Shown: positions 36,491 to 45,755 of the stretch, one piece after another | How positions within the stretch are numbered: position 1 is the first letter of the stretch | How the letters are laid out: every line of letters begins with the position of its first letter | Assembly (NCBI GenBank): GCA_963774935.1 | Contig: CAVZGO010000013.1 | Location: 372,001-436,000 of the forward strand | Length of the DNA: 64,000 nucleotides | Source: CAVZGO01 sp963774935 | GTDB taxonomy: Bacteria; Chloroflexota; Anaerolineae; Anaerolineales; UBA4823 | Reading direction: 5' to 3' | Notes under the pieces: generated by a model | The model's input: the letters and a program-made list of their open reading frames with translations, nothing else | Told to the model about the DNA's origin: nothing | Database searches by the model: none | Program-made: the position numbers and the translations under genes

Positions 36491-37024
36491 ATGCAACCTG
36501 TCCTAGAACTTCCCCCTGACTGGGCTTCGCAAGTCGTTATCCGGCATCTTTCAAAAGATGACCTGCCTGATTTGGAATGGGGAGGCGAGTATGCACATTT
36601 CCGCCGATTGTATGGTGAAGTTTACCAGAGCGCCTGCGAAGGTAAGGCTGTCTTATGGGTGGCGGAGCTACCCAGGATTGACCTGCTCGGACAATTATTC
36701 GTCCAGCTTACCAGTGCCCGTCTGGAATTAGCCGATGGTATCTACCGTGCTTATATCTATGGTTTTCGAATAAAACCGACTTATCGAAATCAGGGCATTG
36801 GGAAGCGGATGATGGCTGTGGCTGAACAAGATTTACTGCGTCGAAATTTTACCAAGGTCACCCTTAATGTGGCATGTAATAACCCCAGAGCGCGCCAACT
36901 TTACGACCAATTAGGCTACCAGGAAGTAGGCACAGATCCAGGACGCTGGTCTTACCTGGATCAGGATGGTAAGCGGCAGGAAGTGCATGAACCAGCCTGG
37001 CGGATGGAGAAAGCGCTATTTTAG
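36491..37024 (+). CDS. GNAT-family N-acetyltransferase
   Basis: The protein has 177 residues. The acetyl-CoA-binding motif A is FRIKPTYRNQGIGKRMMAVA, followed by KVTLNVACNNPRARQLYDQLGYQEVG, a full GNAT core. The N-terminal 60 residues hold the substrate side and are not diagnostic. It follows the CCA-fusion gene by 33 bp on the same strand. It sits where rimP usually stands ahead of nusA. The substrate is unknown. Confidence 0.88.
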   Translation: MQPVLELPPDWASQVVIRHLSKDDLPDLEWGGEYAHFRRLYGEVYQSACEGKAVLWVAELPRIDLLGQLFVQLTSARLELADGIYRAYIYGFRIKPTYRNQGIGKRMMAVAEQDLLRRNFTKVTLNVACNNPRARQLYDQLGYQEVGTDPGRWSYLDQDGKRQEVHEPAWRMEKALF

Positions 37025-37089
37025 GTCGATTCAATAATTTCTGGCCGGGTTATGTTATTAATAGAAAATTCACCATTCGGATTGTCAGC

Positions 37090-37118
37090 TTGCACCCTGT
37101 AGAATTAAGTGATATAAT
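37090..37118 (+). promoter_or_regulatory. Strong sigma-70-type promoter for the nusA operon
   Basis: TTGCAC (37090-37095) and TATAAT (37113-37118) with 17-bp spacing. The start point near 37125 gives a leader of about 120 bases that contains the hairpin at 37160-37184. Confidence 0.75.
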
Positions 37119-37159
37119 CCGTCTCCGGTACGCGAGGTGGCTTAGATACTGACGTTGAC

Positions 37160-37184
37160 GAAAAGTGGGTGACCCCCACTTTTC
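37160..37184 (+). promoter_or_regulatory. Terminator-like hairpin in the nusA leader
   Basis: GAAAAGTGGG (37160-37169) pairs perfectly with CCCACTTTTC (37175-37184) around the loop TGACC. The T-run is part of the stem, as in many A/T-flanked intrinsic terminators. Its place inside the leader of nusA, whose product acts on hairpin pausing and termination, suggests attenuation and NusA autoregulation (inference). Confidence 0.5.
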
Positions 37185-37247
37185 TGCATATAATACCTGA
37201 ACCATCAAGGAATAATTTCTAGTTATCGCTCCAACTGGAGAGGAAGT

Positions 37248-39273
37248 ATGAAGAACGAGTTCGTCCTGGCTTTTAATGAAGTGCTAGAAGAAAAGCAGCT
37301 GCCTAAGGAGATTGTGCTGGAAGCGCTCCAGGCTGCCATGGTGTCCGCCTATCGACGGGCTGTAATGGCCTCGAATGCACAGCATGTAGAAGCCAACATA
37401 GATCCGGAAACTGGTAAAGTAACCATTTACGCCGAAAAAGAGGTTGTGGAAACGGTACAAGACCCACGCACTGAGGTAGAGCTCAGTGATGCCAACAAGG
37501 TAGACCCAGAAGCAAAAATTGGCGGAATGGTCATTGTCGAAAGCACCCCAAGCAACTTTGGCAGGGTTGCTGCGCAAACTGCACGGCAGGTCATCCAACA
37601 ACGCATCCGTGAGGCTGAGCGAGATGCTCAATTCAGCCATTACAGCAAACAACTTGGTGAAATTGTCAGCGGAGTTGTGCAAGCCACGAACCCCACAGCA
37701 CTTACCCTGGGATTGGATATGAAGGCAGAAGGCACAATGCCTCGCAACCAGATGATCCAGGGAGAGCGCTTCCGCGTGCACGACCGGGTACGCGCCTTAT
37801 TGTATGAGATTAAAGCAACTTCGCGTGGGCCACAAATTATCCTGTCACGAGCCCACCGGAATTTCTTACGCCGCTTGTTGGAAAATGAAGTGCCCGAAAT
37901 TTATCACGGCATGCTTGAAATTCGATCGATTGCTCGTGAACCCGGGCAGCGCTCTAAAGTAGCTGTGGCTGCACTCCAACCTGGAGTCGATCCAGTTGGA
38001 GCTTGCGTGGGCATTCGTGGTGTGCGCATCCAGGCGATTGTCCGTGAATTGAACGATGAAAAAATCGATGTCATCGAATGGAATCCAGATCCGGCTGGCT
38101 ATATAGCTAAAGCGCTGAGCCCAGCACGAGTCTCAGGCGTATATTTGAATGAACACGCAAAAGGCGCTAAGACCGCCACGGTTGTGGTTCCGGAAGATCA
38201 GCTCAGCCTGGCAATCGGTCGTGACGGTCAAAACGCACGCCTGGCAGCTAAGCTAACTGGTTGGCGCATCGATATTAAAAGCCTGCCTGAAGCATCCAGC
38301 GACTCCCTGCACAAGCTGCAGAGTGATCCGACATTTGCCTTCCTGGCAGCGAATGAAACCGACACAATTCCGCAGGTGGAAGCGATCCTGGCAAAGAAGG
38401 CTGAAAGTCGTCCGGTAACCCCAGAAGAGTACCAGACCCTCACCCAGTTTGTTGACCGGGTTGAGCGTGGCGTTATCCGCCAGCAACAGAGTGAAAAACG
38501 GGTTGAAGACGAACGAGAAAAACAGGCGCGTACAATTATTCCACCAGAAGCCTTCGAAATCCCGATGGAAGATTTCCAGGTCTCGGATCGCGTTTATGCT
38601 GTCATCAGCGAAGCTGGCTACCAGACCGTTGGCGACTTGATGATGCAGATGGAAATGGATCCGGATGCCATCTTGAAATTAAGCGGCATGGGACCAAAAG
38701 CAATGCGCGAGCTAGAAACTGCCATCGAGAAAATCAAGGAAGAAGCCAAACCTGCTGAACCTGAGATAGTGGAGCCCGAAGCTGCTACCGAAGAACTCAC
38801 CCCAGAGGGCGAACATGCCGCCCTGGCTGAGGCTGCTGAACCTGTTTCGGTAATACCGGAACAACCTGTACCTGCGATTGAAACCCCGCTTGCAGAAATC
38901 ACCCCAGTCGAAGCAGAAGCTGAGGTAGTCCAGGAAGCAGAAACCCCTGAGATATTAGAGCCTCTTGCCGAGATTGAGGGAGTAAAGTCTGTACCCACGA
39001 CCGAAATCCCTGGGGAACCTTCTGGTGAGCTTGCCCATGAAATCACTGAAGAGGAACCTTCTCTCGACCAATACTTCACCTTGACTCCAGAAGCTCTCGG
39101 ATATGAACCGGATCAGGAAGAGGAAGAAGAGGAAGAGGGAGATGGCTGCACACCGAAAGAAGAAGAAAAAGAAGAAGAAATTTGTCGAGGTGGAGTACGA
39201 CCCAGACGCAGACGTCATGCTGGTGAAAAAGAAACGCAAGCGTGGCGGCATCGAATGGGACGAAAACTGGTAA
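37248..39273 (+). CDS. nusA: Transcription elongation/termination factor NusA, with a frameshift in its C-terminal tail
   Basis: N-terminal RNAP-binding domain (about 1-125), S1 (about 135-200), KH1 and KH2 (ACVGIRGVRIQAIVRELNDE; VVPEDQLSLAIGRDGQNARL) and a helix-hairpin-helix region (LMMQMEMDPDAILKLSGMGP). A Glu/Pro-rich linker runs from about residue 505. The opening frame ends at 39299 with an odd cysteine- and arginine-rich tail. One base out, a frame starting in the same purine tract reads MAAHRKKKKKKKKFVEVEYD and KKKRKRGGIEWDENW, stopping at 39273, which fits the end of Chloroflexota NusA proteins better. An extra G in GGG at 39137-39139 would join them (674 residues). First gene of the nusA-infB operon. 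Confidence 0.9.
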
Positions 39274-39299
39274 TCATAAAGACGCGAACTGGAGATTAG

Positions 39300-39614
39300 G
39301 TGCCCCAAAAAGTTACCCGAAGGAAACATGTGCCTCAGCGCACGTGTGTGGGCTGTCGTGAAGTATTATCGAAACGCTCATTGATCCGAATTGTGCGCCG
39401 GACAGATGGTGTTGTGATCGATCCCACGGGAAAATTGTCAGGCCGGGGCGCCTACCTCCATGATAAAAGATCTTGCTGGGAACGTGGTCTAAAGGGTGCC
39501 CTGGAAGCTGCCCTTAAAGCCAAGATAGGCCAGGAAGACCGCGCAACGCTGCTCGCTTTTGCGCAAACCTTAACCGATGAGAACCCTGCTCAACCAGCTC
39601 AAGAAATAGAGTAG
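39300..39614 (+). CDS. rnpM: RNase P modulator RnpM (YlxR family)
   Basis: The protein has 104 residues from a GTG with GGAG 5 bp ahead. The family signature is QRTCVGCREVLSKRSLIRIV, then DPTGKLSGRGAYLHDKRSCW. YlxR is a small RNA-binding protein always near nusA and infB, recently linked to RNase P in Bacillus. It follows the corrected nusA stop by 26 bp. Confidence 0.93.
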   Translation: MPQKVTRRKHVPQRTCVGCREVLSKRSLIRIVRRTDGVVIDPTGKLSGRGAYLHDKRSCWERGLKGALEAALKAKIGQEDRATLLAFAQTLTDENPAQPAQEIE

Positions 39615-39705
39615 GTGGACATGGCCGGGTAAATCAGGCAATATAGCCCACAAGGCTCATTGGGGCAGACGCGAGGGAATAAAGTAGATATACAGGAGGT
39701 GCCAA

Positions 39706-41502
39706 ATGAGCGATAATGGGCAAAAAACCAAGACCATTGAACTCCCTTCAACCATTACGGTTCGGGAGCTAGCCCTGTTAATTCAATCCAGCCCCATCGA
39801 AGTCATCAAGAATCTGATGGCGAATGGGGTTATGGCAAATATTAATCAACAAATCGACTTCGATACTGCTGCGATTGTTGCAGCTGAGATGGGCTTTGAA
39901 GCCAGTATGGAAACTCCCCTGGCTGCCACAGAAACCGACCAGGGTGAGATCCCGATGTGGCGACGCCACATCGCTGATGAGGACCAGAAAGAACTAGCAA
40001 AACGTCCCGCAGTTGTCACAATTTTAGGGCATGTCGACCATGGAAAGACTACCCTTTTAGATGCGATACGCGATACCAATGTTGCTGAAGGTGAAGCCGG
40101 CGGGATTACCCAACACATCGGTGCGTATCAGGTTGAGCATAATGGTAGAATAATCACCTTTCTCGACACCCCAGGCCATGCAGCCTTCACAGCCATGCGT
40201 GCTCGTGGCGCTCAAGGAGCAGATATTGTGGTGCTGGTAGTGGCGGCAGACGATGGTGTTATGCCACAGACAAAAGAAGCCGCCGCCCATGCCAAAGCCG
40301 CAAAAGTTCCGATCATCGTGGCTATGAACAAAATTGATAAACCTAATGCAGATCGTGAGCGGCTAAAGCAGCAGTTGGCAGAAATTGGTCTCGTTCCAGA
40401 TGACTGGGATGGCGACACGATCGTTGTGCCTATCTCAGCCAAACGGCGGCTTGGCATAGAGGACTTGCTGGAAGCTATCGTCTTGATCGCCGACAACACC
40501 GATATTCGCGCTAACCCACAAGGGCGCTGCATCGGTACTGTGATCGAGGCAGAACGAGATCGCGCCAAAGGTGTAGTCGCTACCCTGCTGGTACAAAACG
40601 GCTCACTCGAGACTGGCGATACGGTTGTGGTAGGCAATACTTATGGTAAGCTGCGCGCTATGTTCGATTTTCGCGGTCGGAGACTGCGAAAAGCTGGGCC
40701 ATCAACGCCAGTCTCTGTCATGGGATTAAACGACGTGCCACAAGCAGGCGACCTCTTCCAGGTAGTGGATTCCGAGAAGGATGCCCGGTTAATGGTCCAG
40801 CAACGCCAACAAGCACAGCAAGATGCTGCCACCGCAACCAAAAGCGCGGTTACCCTCGAACAACTCTTTGAACGCTTCCAGGCTGGCGAGTTAAAAGAAC
40901 TGCGCTTGATTGTTAAGGCAGATGTTCAAGGATCGTTAGAGCCGATTGTTTCTTCGTTAAAGGAACTCAACACCGAGGAGATAAAACTCAACATCCTGCA
41001 CACCGAGACCGGCAATATTGGTGAAAATGATGTGATGCTGGCGTCCGCTTCGAAAGCGATCGTGATCGGTTTTAGCGTCCAGGCGGATTCGGCAGCTCGC
41101 CGGCTGGCAGAAGCGGAGGGCGTTTCTATTCGCCTCTACGATATCATCTACCGGTTAACCGAAGATATCGAGAAAGCGCTCAAAGGTATGCTTGAACCGG
41201 AAGAGGTGGAGACGGTCACTGGGCATGCTGAGGTGAGAGCAGTATTCAATATTTCTAAAATCGGGAAAATTGCCGGCTGCAAAATTACCGATGGCGAAGC
41301 ACGTCGCAACTCAAGAGTACGTGTGCTTCGCAATAAGCAGATTTTACACGAGAGCAATGTCTCATCCTTAAGACACCTACAAGAAGACGTCCGTGAAGTT
41401 CGCAGTGGATTCGAATGCGGCATCGGTGTAAAAGGATTTGATGAATATGCGGTGGGAGATCTCTTGGAATTTTATACAATCGAAAAGGTAGCTGTAGCTT
41501 AA
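39706..41502 (+). CDS. infB: Translation initiation factor IF-2, short form
   Basis: The protein has 598 residues, near the minimal length. The N-terminal IF2-N domain (TITVRELALLIQSSPIEVIK) is followed almost directly by the GTPase core with G1 GHVDHGKTT (about residue 109), G3 DTPGHAAF and G4 NKID, then domains II-IV ending in the fMet-tRNA-binding C2 domain. It lacks the long low-complexity N-terminal extension of many IF2s. It brings initiator tRNA to the 30S subunit. AGGAGGTGCCAA precedes the ATG. A 91-bp gap separates it from rnpM. Confidence 0.97.
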   Translation: MSDNGQKTKTIELPSTITVRELALLIQSSPIEVIKNLMANGVMANINQQIDFDTAAIVAAEMGFEASMETPLAATETDQGEIPMWRRHIADEDQKELAKRPAVVTILGHVDHGKTTLLDAIRDTNVAEGEAGGITQHIGAYQVEHNGRIITFLDTPGHAAFTAMRARGAQGADIVVLVVAADDGVMPQTKEAAAHAKAAKVPIIVAMNKIDKPNADRERLKQQLAEIGLVPDDWDGDTIVVPISAKRRLGIEDLLEAIVLIADNTDIRANPQGRCIGTVIEAERDRAKGVVATLLVQNGSLETGDTVVVGNTYGKLRAMFDFRGRRLRKAGPSTPVSVMGLNDVPQAGDLFQVVDSEKDARLMVQQRQQAQQDAATATKSAVTLEQLFERFQAGELKELRLIVKADVQGSLEPIVSSLKELNTEEIKLNILHTETGNIGENDVMLASASKAIVIGFSVQADSAARRLAEAEGVSIRLYDIIYRLTEDIEKALKGMLEPEEVETVTGHAEVRAVFNISKIGKIAGCKITDGEARRNSRVRVLRNKQILHESNVSSLRHLQEDVREVRSGFECGIGVKGFDEYAVGDLLEFYTIEKVAVA

Positions 41503-41584
41503 GGTTTTCATACCTGGCTAATCGGATTGTGTACAACCCGAAACACGGCTCGACCCGGTTAGCAGATAGAGCAAGAGGAAGATA

Positions 41585-41998
41585 ATGGTATCTGAGAAGA
41601 GAAGCCAACGTATAGCTGATCGATTGAGAGAAGAATTATCGGTGTTGCTTCTGGAAGAAACATCTGATCCCCGATTGGATGGTATTTCTATTACCGAGGT
41701 TAAGGTAGATCGCGAACTTGCTTATGCCAGCATCTATGTATCTGCGCTGGAGGGGTCTGAACGATCGAAAGAAATCCTGGAAGGGCTTGAACATGCTCAG
41801 GGATTCCTGAGACACGAGCTATCCCAAAGAATCGAGCTGCGCACATTTCCGCGCTTACGGTTCTACTGGGATCCAACTGCAGAACGTGCGGAGCGAATTG
41901 AGCGCATCATTGCATCAATCCATCAGGAAAACTCCTTGCAGCAGACACCGCCTGCTCCCGAAGAGGCAGAATCGGACGAGAACGAACCAAATGGATAA
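41585..41998 (+). CDS. rbfA: Ribosome-binding factor A
   Basis: The protein has 137 residues. The KH-like fold signature is RIADRLREELSVLLLEETSD followed by ITEVKVDRELAYASIYVS and PRLRFYWDPTAERAERIERI. The C-terminal 25 residues are acidic and disordered. It aids 16S 5'-end maturation and cold adaptation of 30S subunits. It overlaps the next gene by 8 bp. Confidence 0.95.
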   Translation: MVSEKRSQRIADRLREELSVLLLEETSDPRLDGISITEVKVDRELAYASIYVSALEGSERSKEILEGLEHAQGFLRHELSQRIELRTFPRLRFYWDPTAERAERIERIIASIHQENSLQQTPPAPEEAESDENEPNG

Positions 41999-42962
41999 TT
42001 CTATCCTGGCTGCAATTCAAGACCAACTGCAACAATCCAGTCGAATTTTGGTAGCCTGTCACATTCGTCCTGACGGAGATGCGATCGGGTCACTATTAGG
42101 GCTTGGATTGGCGCTACAACAGGCAGGTAAGCAGGTGCAGATGGTCTCTGTGGATGGAGTTCCAAGCTCCTGCCGGCATCTGACGGCGGTCGAACAGATT
42201 AAAACGCAGGCTTCAGGCCAGTTCGACACCACAATATTTGTGGATTGCTCAGATTCACACCGCGCAGGAGAAATTTTGGGTCTGCTTAAGCAGCCAGATA
42301 TCAATATCGACCATCACATTACCAATGGGCGTTATGCGCAAATCAATCTTGTGGATCCATCAGCCGTTGCAACGGCACAAATTTTAAGCGAAGTAATCCC
42401 TCAGCTTGGCCTGGCTATCACGCAACCGGTGGCAGCCGCCTTACTTACCGGTATCGTTTCCGACAGCCTGGGCTTTCGGACATCCAATATGACGCCGCAG
42501 GCTCTGCGTGTTGCCGCAGACTTAATGGACAAAGGTGTAGACATTTCTGAAACCTTCCGTCTCGCCCTGGTGCAGCGATCGTTCGAAGCCGCCCGATATT
42601 GGGGCCTTGGGCTGAATCGCTTGGAAAAAGATGGTCGAATGGCGTGGACCTGGCTAACGCTGGAGGATCGTAAAATTTCCGGTTACTCAGGACGTGACGA
42701 TGCAGACTTGATCAACATCCTATCCGCAATTGCAGACACTGACATCACTCTGGTCTTTGTTGAACAATCGCGCAAGCATGTTAAAGTAAGCTGGCGGGCA
42801 CAACCTGGGGTGGATGTCTCTCAATTGGCAGTTCGGTTTGGCGGTGGTGGACATCCAGCCGCCGCTGGTGCTGAAATCCAGGGTACCCTACAACAGGTTC
42901 TAGATCAAGTGCTACCTGCCACACGATCTTTGTTGGTAGGCACACCAGATCCTATTGGATGA
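41991..42962 (+). CDS. nrnA: DHH-family nanoRNase/pAp phosphatase
   Basis: There are 323 residues from the ATG at 41991, which overlaps the rbfA stop. The DHH motifs are HIRPDGDAIGSLLGLG, VDCSDSHRAGE, INIDHHITN and the DHHA1 glycine loop FGGGGHPAAAGAEI. NrnA enzymes degrade short oligoribonucleotides from the 5' end and hydrolyse pAp. The position between rbfA and truB is its standard place in Firmicutes-like operons. The N-terminal half is also related to the DHH part of the CCA fusion at 33.8 kb. Confidence 0.94.
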   Translation: MDNSILAAIQDQLQQSSRILVACHIRPDGDAIGSLLGLGLALQQAGKQVQMVSVDGVPSSCRHLTAVEQIKTQASGQFDTTIFVDCSDSHRAGEILGLLKQPDINIDHHITNGRYAQINLVDPSAVATAQILSEVIPQLGLAITQPVAAALLTGIVSDSLGFRTSNMTPQALRVAADLMDKGVDISETFRLALVQRSFEAARYWGLGLNRLEKDGRMAWTWLTLEDRKISGYSGRDDADLINILSAIADTDITLVFVEQSRKHVKVSWRAQPGVDVSQLAVRFGGGGHPAAAGAEIQGTLQQVLDQVLPATRSLLVGTPDPIG

Positions 42963-43027
42963 TAATTTTCTTCGAGTGAATTTGTCACTCTGATATTCGC
43001 CAAAATCCTTCGGGAGGAAGCTAAAAG

Positions 43028-43936
43028 ATGGAACAAGACAACATCAAAAACGTGGTCTCGGGTGTACTCGTGGTAGACAAACCTACCGGTCTTACATCTC
43101 ACGATGTAGTCCAGATCATTCGCCGAGGAACCGGCATCCGCCGAGCCGGGCATACCGGTACACTTGACCCGCGCGCATCCGGAGTGCTGGTAGTTCTTAT
43201 TGGACCAGCAGTGCGGCTGAGCGAGTACGTTTCTGCATCCGATAAGCGCTACCAGGCTACCATTCGGCTGGGCAGCTCAACGGACACATTCGACGCGGAT
43301 GGTCGCATCACCAGTTCATCACCGATTGACGACATCAGCGAAGAAATGTTTACAGAACACCTGCAAAAATTTATTGGTGAAATGGAGCAGGTTCCACCGC
43401 CTTATTCAGCGGTCAAGGTTAAAGGGCGAAAAGCTTATGAAATGGCACGCGAAGGTGAGGAAGTTGATCTTGAGCCAAGGATTATTACCGTTCATAGCCT
43501 GGAAGTCCTGGAATGGGATCCCCCAGAAGCCGTAATCGATGTCTATTGTTCTTCAGGAACCTATGTACGCTCCCTGGCAAATGACCTTGGTAATGCCTTA
43601 GGCACCGGCGCTCACCTGGTTGGCTTACGCCGTACCAAGAGTGGTCGATTCACCTTGCGTGATGCCGTTCCTATGCGCCGGTTGCAAGAATCTTTCGATG
43701 CAGGCAACTGGTACAAATATTTAATCCCCGCAGCGGAGGCACTTGCAGATTGGCCCATGATCGAGCTGGATGCAGACCAGGTCGAGCTGGTCCGGCATGG
43801 GCATCGTGTTCCTGCCGAGCCCGATCAAAAAGGCTGGGCACGCGGCGTAAGCCAACAAGGCGACCTGGTAGCATTGTTGGAAGTTGATGAAGATACCATG
43901 GAGTGGCAACCACGTAAGGTTTTCTTTCAGTCCTGA
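43028..43936 (+). CDS. truB: tRNA pseudouridine-55 synthase TruB
   Basis: The protein has 302 residues. The catalytic aspartate is Asp-47 in GHTGTLDPRASGVLVV. KPTGLTSHDVVQIIRR and the YSAVKVKGRKAYEMAREGE text are diagnostic. VYCSSGTYVRSLANDLG is the second core motif. It makes pseudouridine 55 in the T-loop of tRNAs. GGGAGGAAG precedes the ATG. ribF follows 5 bp after its stop. Confidence 0.96.
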   Translation: MEQDNIKNVVSGVLVVDKPTGLTSHDVVQIIRRGTGIRRAGHTGTLDPRASGVLVVLIGPAVRLSEYVSASDKRYQATIRLGSSTDTFDADGRITSSSPIDDISEEMFTEHLQKFIGEMEQVPPPYSAVKVKGRKAYEMAREGEEVDLEPRIITVHSLEVLEWDPPEAVIDVYCSSGTYVRSLANDLGNALGTGAHLVGLRRTKSGRFTLRDAVPMRRLQESFDAGNWYKYLIPAAEALADWPMIELDADQVELVRHGHRVPAEPDQKGWARGVSQQGDLVALLEVDEDTMEWQPRKVFFQS

Positions 43937-43941
43937 TAGAT

Positions 43942-44865
43942 ATGCAGCATTCAACCTCGCTGGAAGATCTTGACCTGAGCAGCTGCTGGCTGACTATCGG
44001 TTCTTTTGATGGGGTCCACCTTGGCCATCAAGCAATCCTGCGCCAGATGGTTGAGAGAGCCCACGCAGCACGGTCGCAAGCAGTAGTAATTACTTTCTTC
44101 CCTCACCCTTCCGTAGTGCTACGCAACCGGCAAGAGGCATTCTACTTGACCTCGCCGGATGAACGCGCCAATTTACTGGGGGACCTGGGTATTGACCGGG
44201 TAATCACACTCGATTTCACTGCCGAATTAGCCAGGATGAGCGCGTATGATTTTATGTCAATGATCAGTCAGAAGCTCAGACCGCAACAGTTTTGGGTTGG
44301 CTATGACTTCGCCCTGGGAAGAAATAGAGTAGGCAATGTAGACCGGCTAACAGAGCTGGGAAAAATATTTAAATATAAACTTAAAGTTGTATATCCGATC
44401 CAGCTAGAAGGCGAAACCGTTTCGTCCAGCCAGATCCGGACAGCGCTAACTCTAGGGGAAATTGAGAAAGCAAATCGTTTATTAGGAAGAGAATACCGGA
44501 TGGAAGGATTGGTAGTCCATGGTGATGGACGAGGCCAGTTAATCGGAATCCCCACAGCTAACCTAGCCATCTGGCGGTGGCGAGTCATGCCCAAATCTGG
44601 AGTTTATGCTTGCAAAGCACACATCGACGGGCACGTTTGGGCTGCGGTAACAAATGTAGGTGTGCGACCTACTTTTGAGAACCAACCAGTATCTCCGCGA
44701 GTTGAGACTCATGTGCTAGATCTGAAACGGGACCTGTATGGCAGACCGGTTGCGGTCGATTTTCTTTATCGGTTGCGAGATGAGCAACGTTTTTCAAGTG
44801 TGGACGAATTGGTCGCTCAAATTAAAACGGATATTCAACAAACCCGAGATAGGTTTTTAGACTAA
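43942..44865 (+). CDS. ribF: Bifunctional riboflavin kinase/FAD synthetase
   Basis: The protein has 307 residues. The N-terminal FMN adenylyltransferase domain has GSFDGVHLGHQAILRQM and TFFPHPSVVL. The C-terminal kinase domain has VVHGDGRGQLIGIPTANLAI and GVYACKAHIDG. It makes FMN and FAD from riboflavin. Both domains look complete. End of the nusA-to-ribF cluster; the next gene is 46 bp away and has a TATAAT at 44872-44877 without a good -35. Confidence 0.95.
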   Translation: MQHSTSLEDLDLSSCWLTIGSFDGVHLGHQAILRQMVERAHAARSQAVVITFFPHPSVVLRNRQEAFYLTSPDERANLLGDLGIDRVITLDFTAELARMSAYDFMSMISQKLRPQQFWVGYDFALGRNRVGNVDRLTELGKIFKYKLKVVYPIQLEGETVSSSQIRTALTLGEIEKANRLLGREYRMEGLVVHGDGRGQLIGIPTANLAIWRWRVMPKSGVYACKAHIDGHVWAAVTNVGVRPTFENQPVSPRVETHVLDLKRDLYGRPVAVDFLYRLRDEQRFSSVDELVAQIKTDIQQTRDRFLD

Positions 44866-44911
44866 ATCGACTATAATTATTCCATATCCCCGTGGCTGAG
44901 GAGGACTTTCC

Positions 44912-45706
44912 ATGCGCCAGTACCTGGACCTGTTGCGAGATATCCTTGAAAATGGCACAATGAAAGATGACCGGACCGGCACCGGCACGCTCTCTGTTTT
45001 CGGCTACCAGTGCCGCTACAATCTGGCAGACGGCTTCCCCCTGCTCACAACAAAAAAGCTGCATACAAAGTCGATTATCTATGAACTGCTATGGTTCCTG
45101 CGAGGCGATACCAATATCGGCTATCTGGTAGATCATGGTGTGCGAATTTGGAACGAATGGGCAGATGAAAATGGCGATCTTGGACCCGTATATGGCGGGC
45201 AATGGCGTTCCTGGAAGACTGAGGATGGTCGATCAATTGATCAAGTATCATCCTTAATCCAGCAGATCAAAACGAATCCAAATTCACGCCGGTTAATCAT
45301 CAGCGCCTGGAATGTAGGCGAGATTGAGCGCATGGCACTTCCCCCTTGCCATGCTTTGGTCCAATTCTATGTTGCGAATGGCAGGTTATCCTGCCAGCTA
45401 TACCAGCGCTCTGCAGACGTCTTTTTGGGAGTGCCTTTCAATATTGCTTCCTATGCATTATTTACCCTCATGGTCGCCCAGGTGTGCAATCTGCAGCCAG
45501 GAGATTTCGTCCATACCTTTGGGGATGTGCACCTGTACCTGAACCACCTGGATCAGGCAAGATTACAGCTTGCTCGCCAACCGTTTCCAGCTCCAACGAT
45601 GAAAATTAATCCAGAGGTGAAGGATATTTTCAGTTTCCAATACGATGATTTTGAGTTGGTGAATTATCAATCTCATCCCCACATAAAAGCAGAAGTATCC
45701 GTTTAA
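44912..45706 (+). CDS. thyA: Thymidylate synthase ThyA
   Basis: The protein has 264 residues, the same length as E. coli ThyA. The catalytic cysteine is in MALPPCHALVQFYV. DDRTGTGTLSVFGYQCRY and HVYLNH-like GDVHLYLNHLDQ are typical. It converts dUMP to dTMP using methylene-tetrahydrofolate, giving dihydrofolate. That product is recycled by the DHFR encoded 49 bp downstream, so the two genes form a natural operon. Confidence 0.97.
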   Translation: MRQYLDLLRDILENGTMKDDRTGTGTLSVFGYQCRYNLADGFPLLTTKKLHTKSIIYELLWFLRGDTNIGYLVDHGVRIWNEWADENGDLGPVYGGQWRSWKTEDGRSIDQVSSLIQQIKTNPNSRRLIISAWNVGEIERMALPPCHALVQFYVANGRLSCQLYQRSADVFLGVPFNIASYALFTLMVAQVCNLQPGDFVHTFGDVHLYLNHLDQARLQLARQPFPAPTMKINPEVKDIFSFQYDDFELVNYQSHPHIKAEVSV

Positions 45707-45755
45707 ATTCCATGAAATACTTATTCATCAAGATTTATCATGGGAAGAGCTGGAG

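Noticed and set aside
37189..37194. A second TATAAT in the nusA leader.
   Set aside because: No -35 at the right distance (the nearest TTGACG at 37155 is 28 bp away). The upstream TTGCAC/TATAAT pair is much better.
39110..39185. Glu/Lys-coding purine tract as a microsatellite or repeat element.
   Set aside because: It is imperfect and fits a charged protein tail; no unit repeats with constant spacing.
38618..39329. Long minus-strand reading frames opposite the nusA tail (serine-rich).
   Set aside because: They mirror the biased GAA/GCT-rich codon use of nusA on the other strand, with no ribosome site or family similarity.
44872..44877. TATAAT ahead of thyA as a promoter.
   Set aside because: No recognisable -35 and no extended TG; reported only as a weak possibility in the ribF entry.
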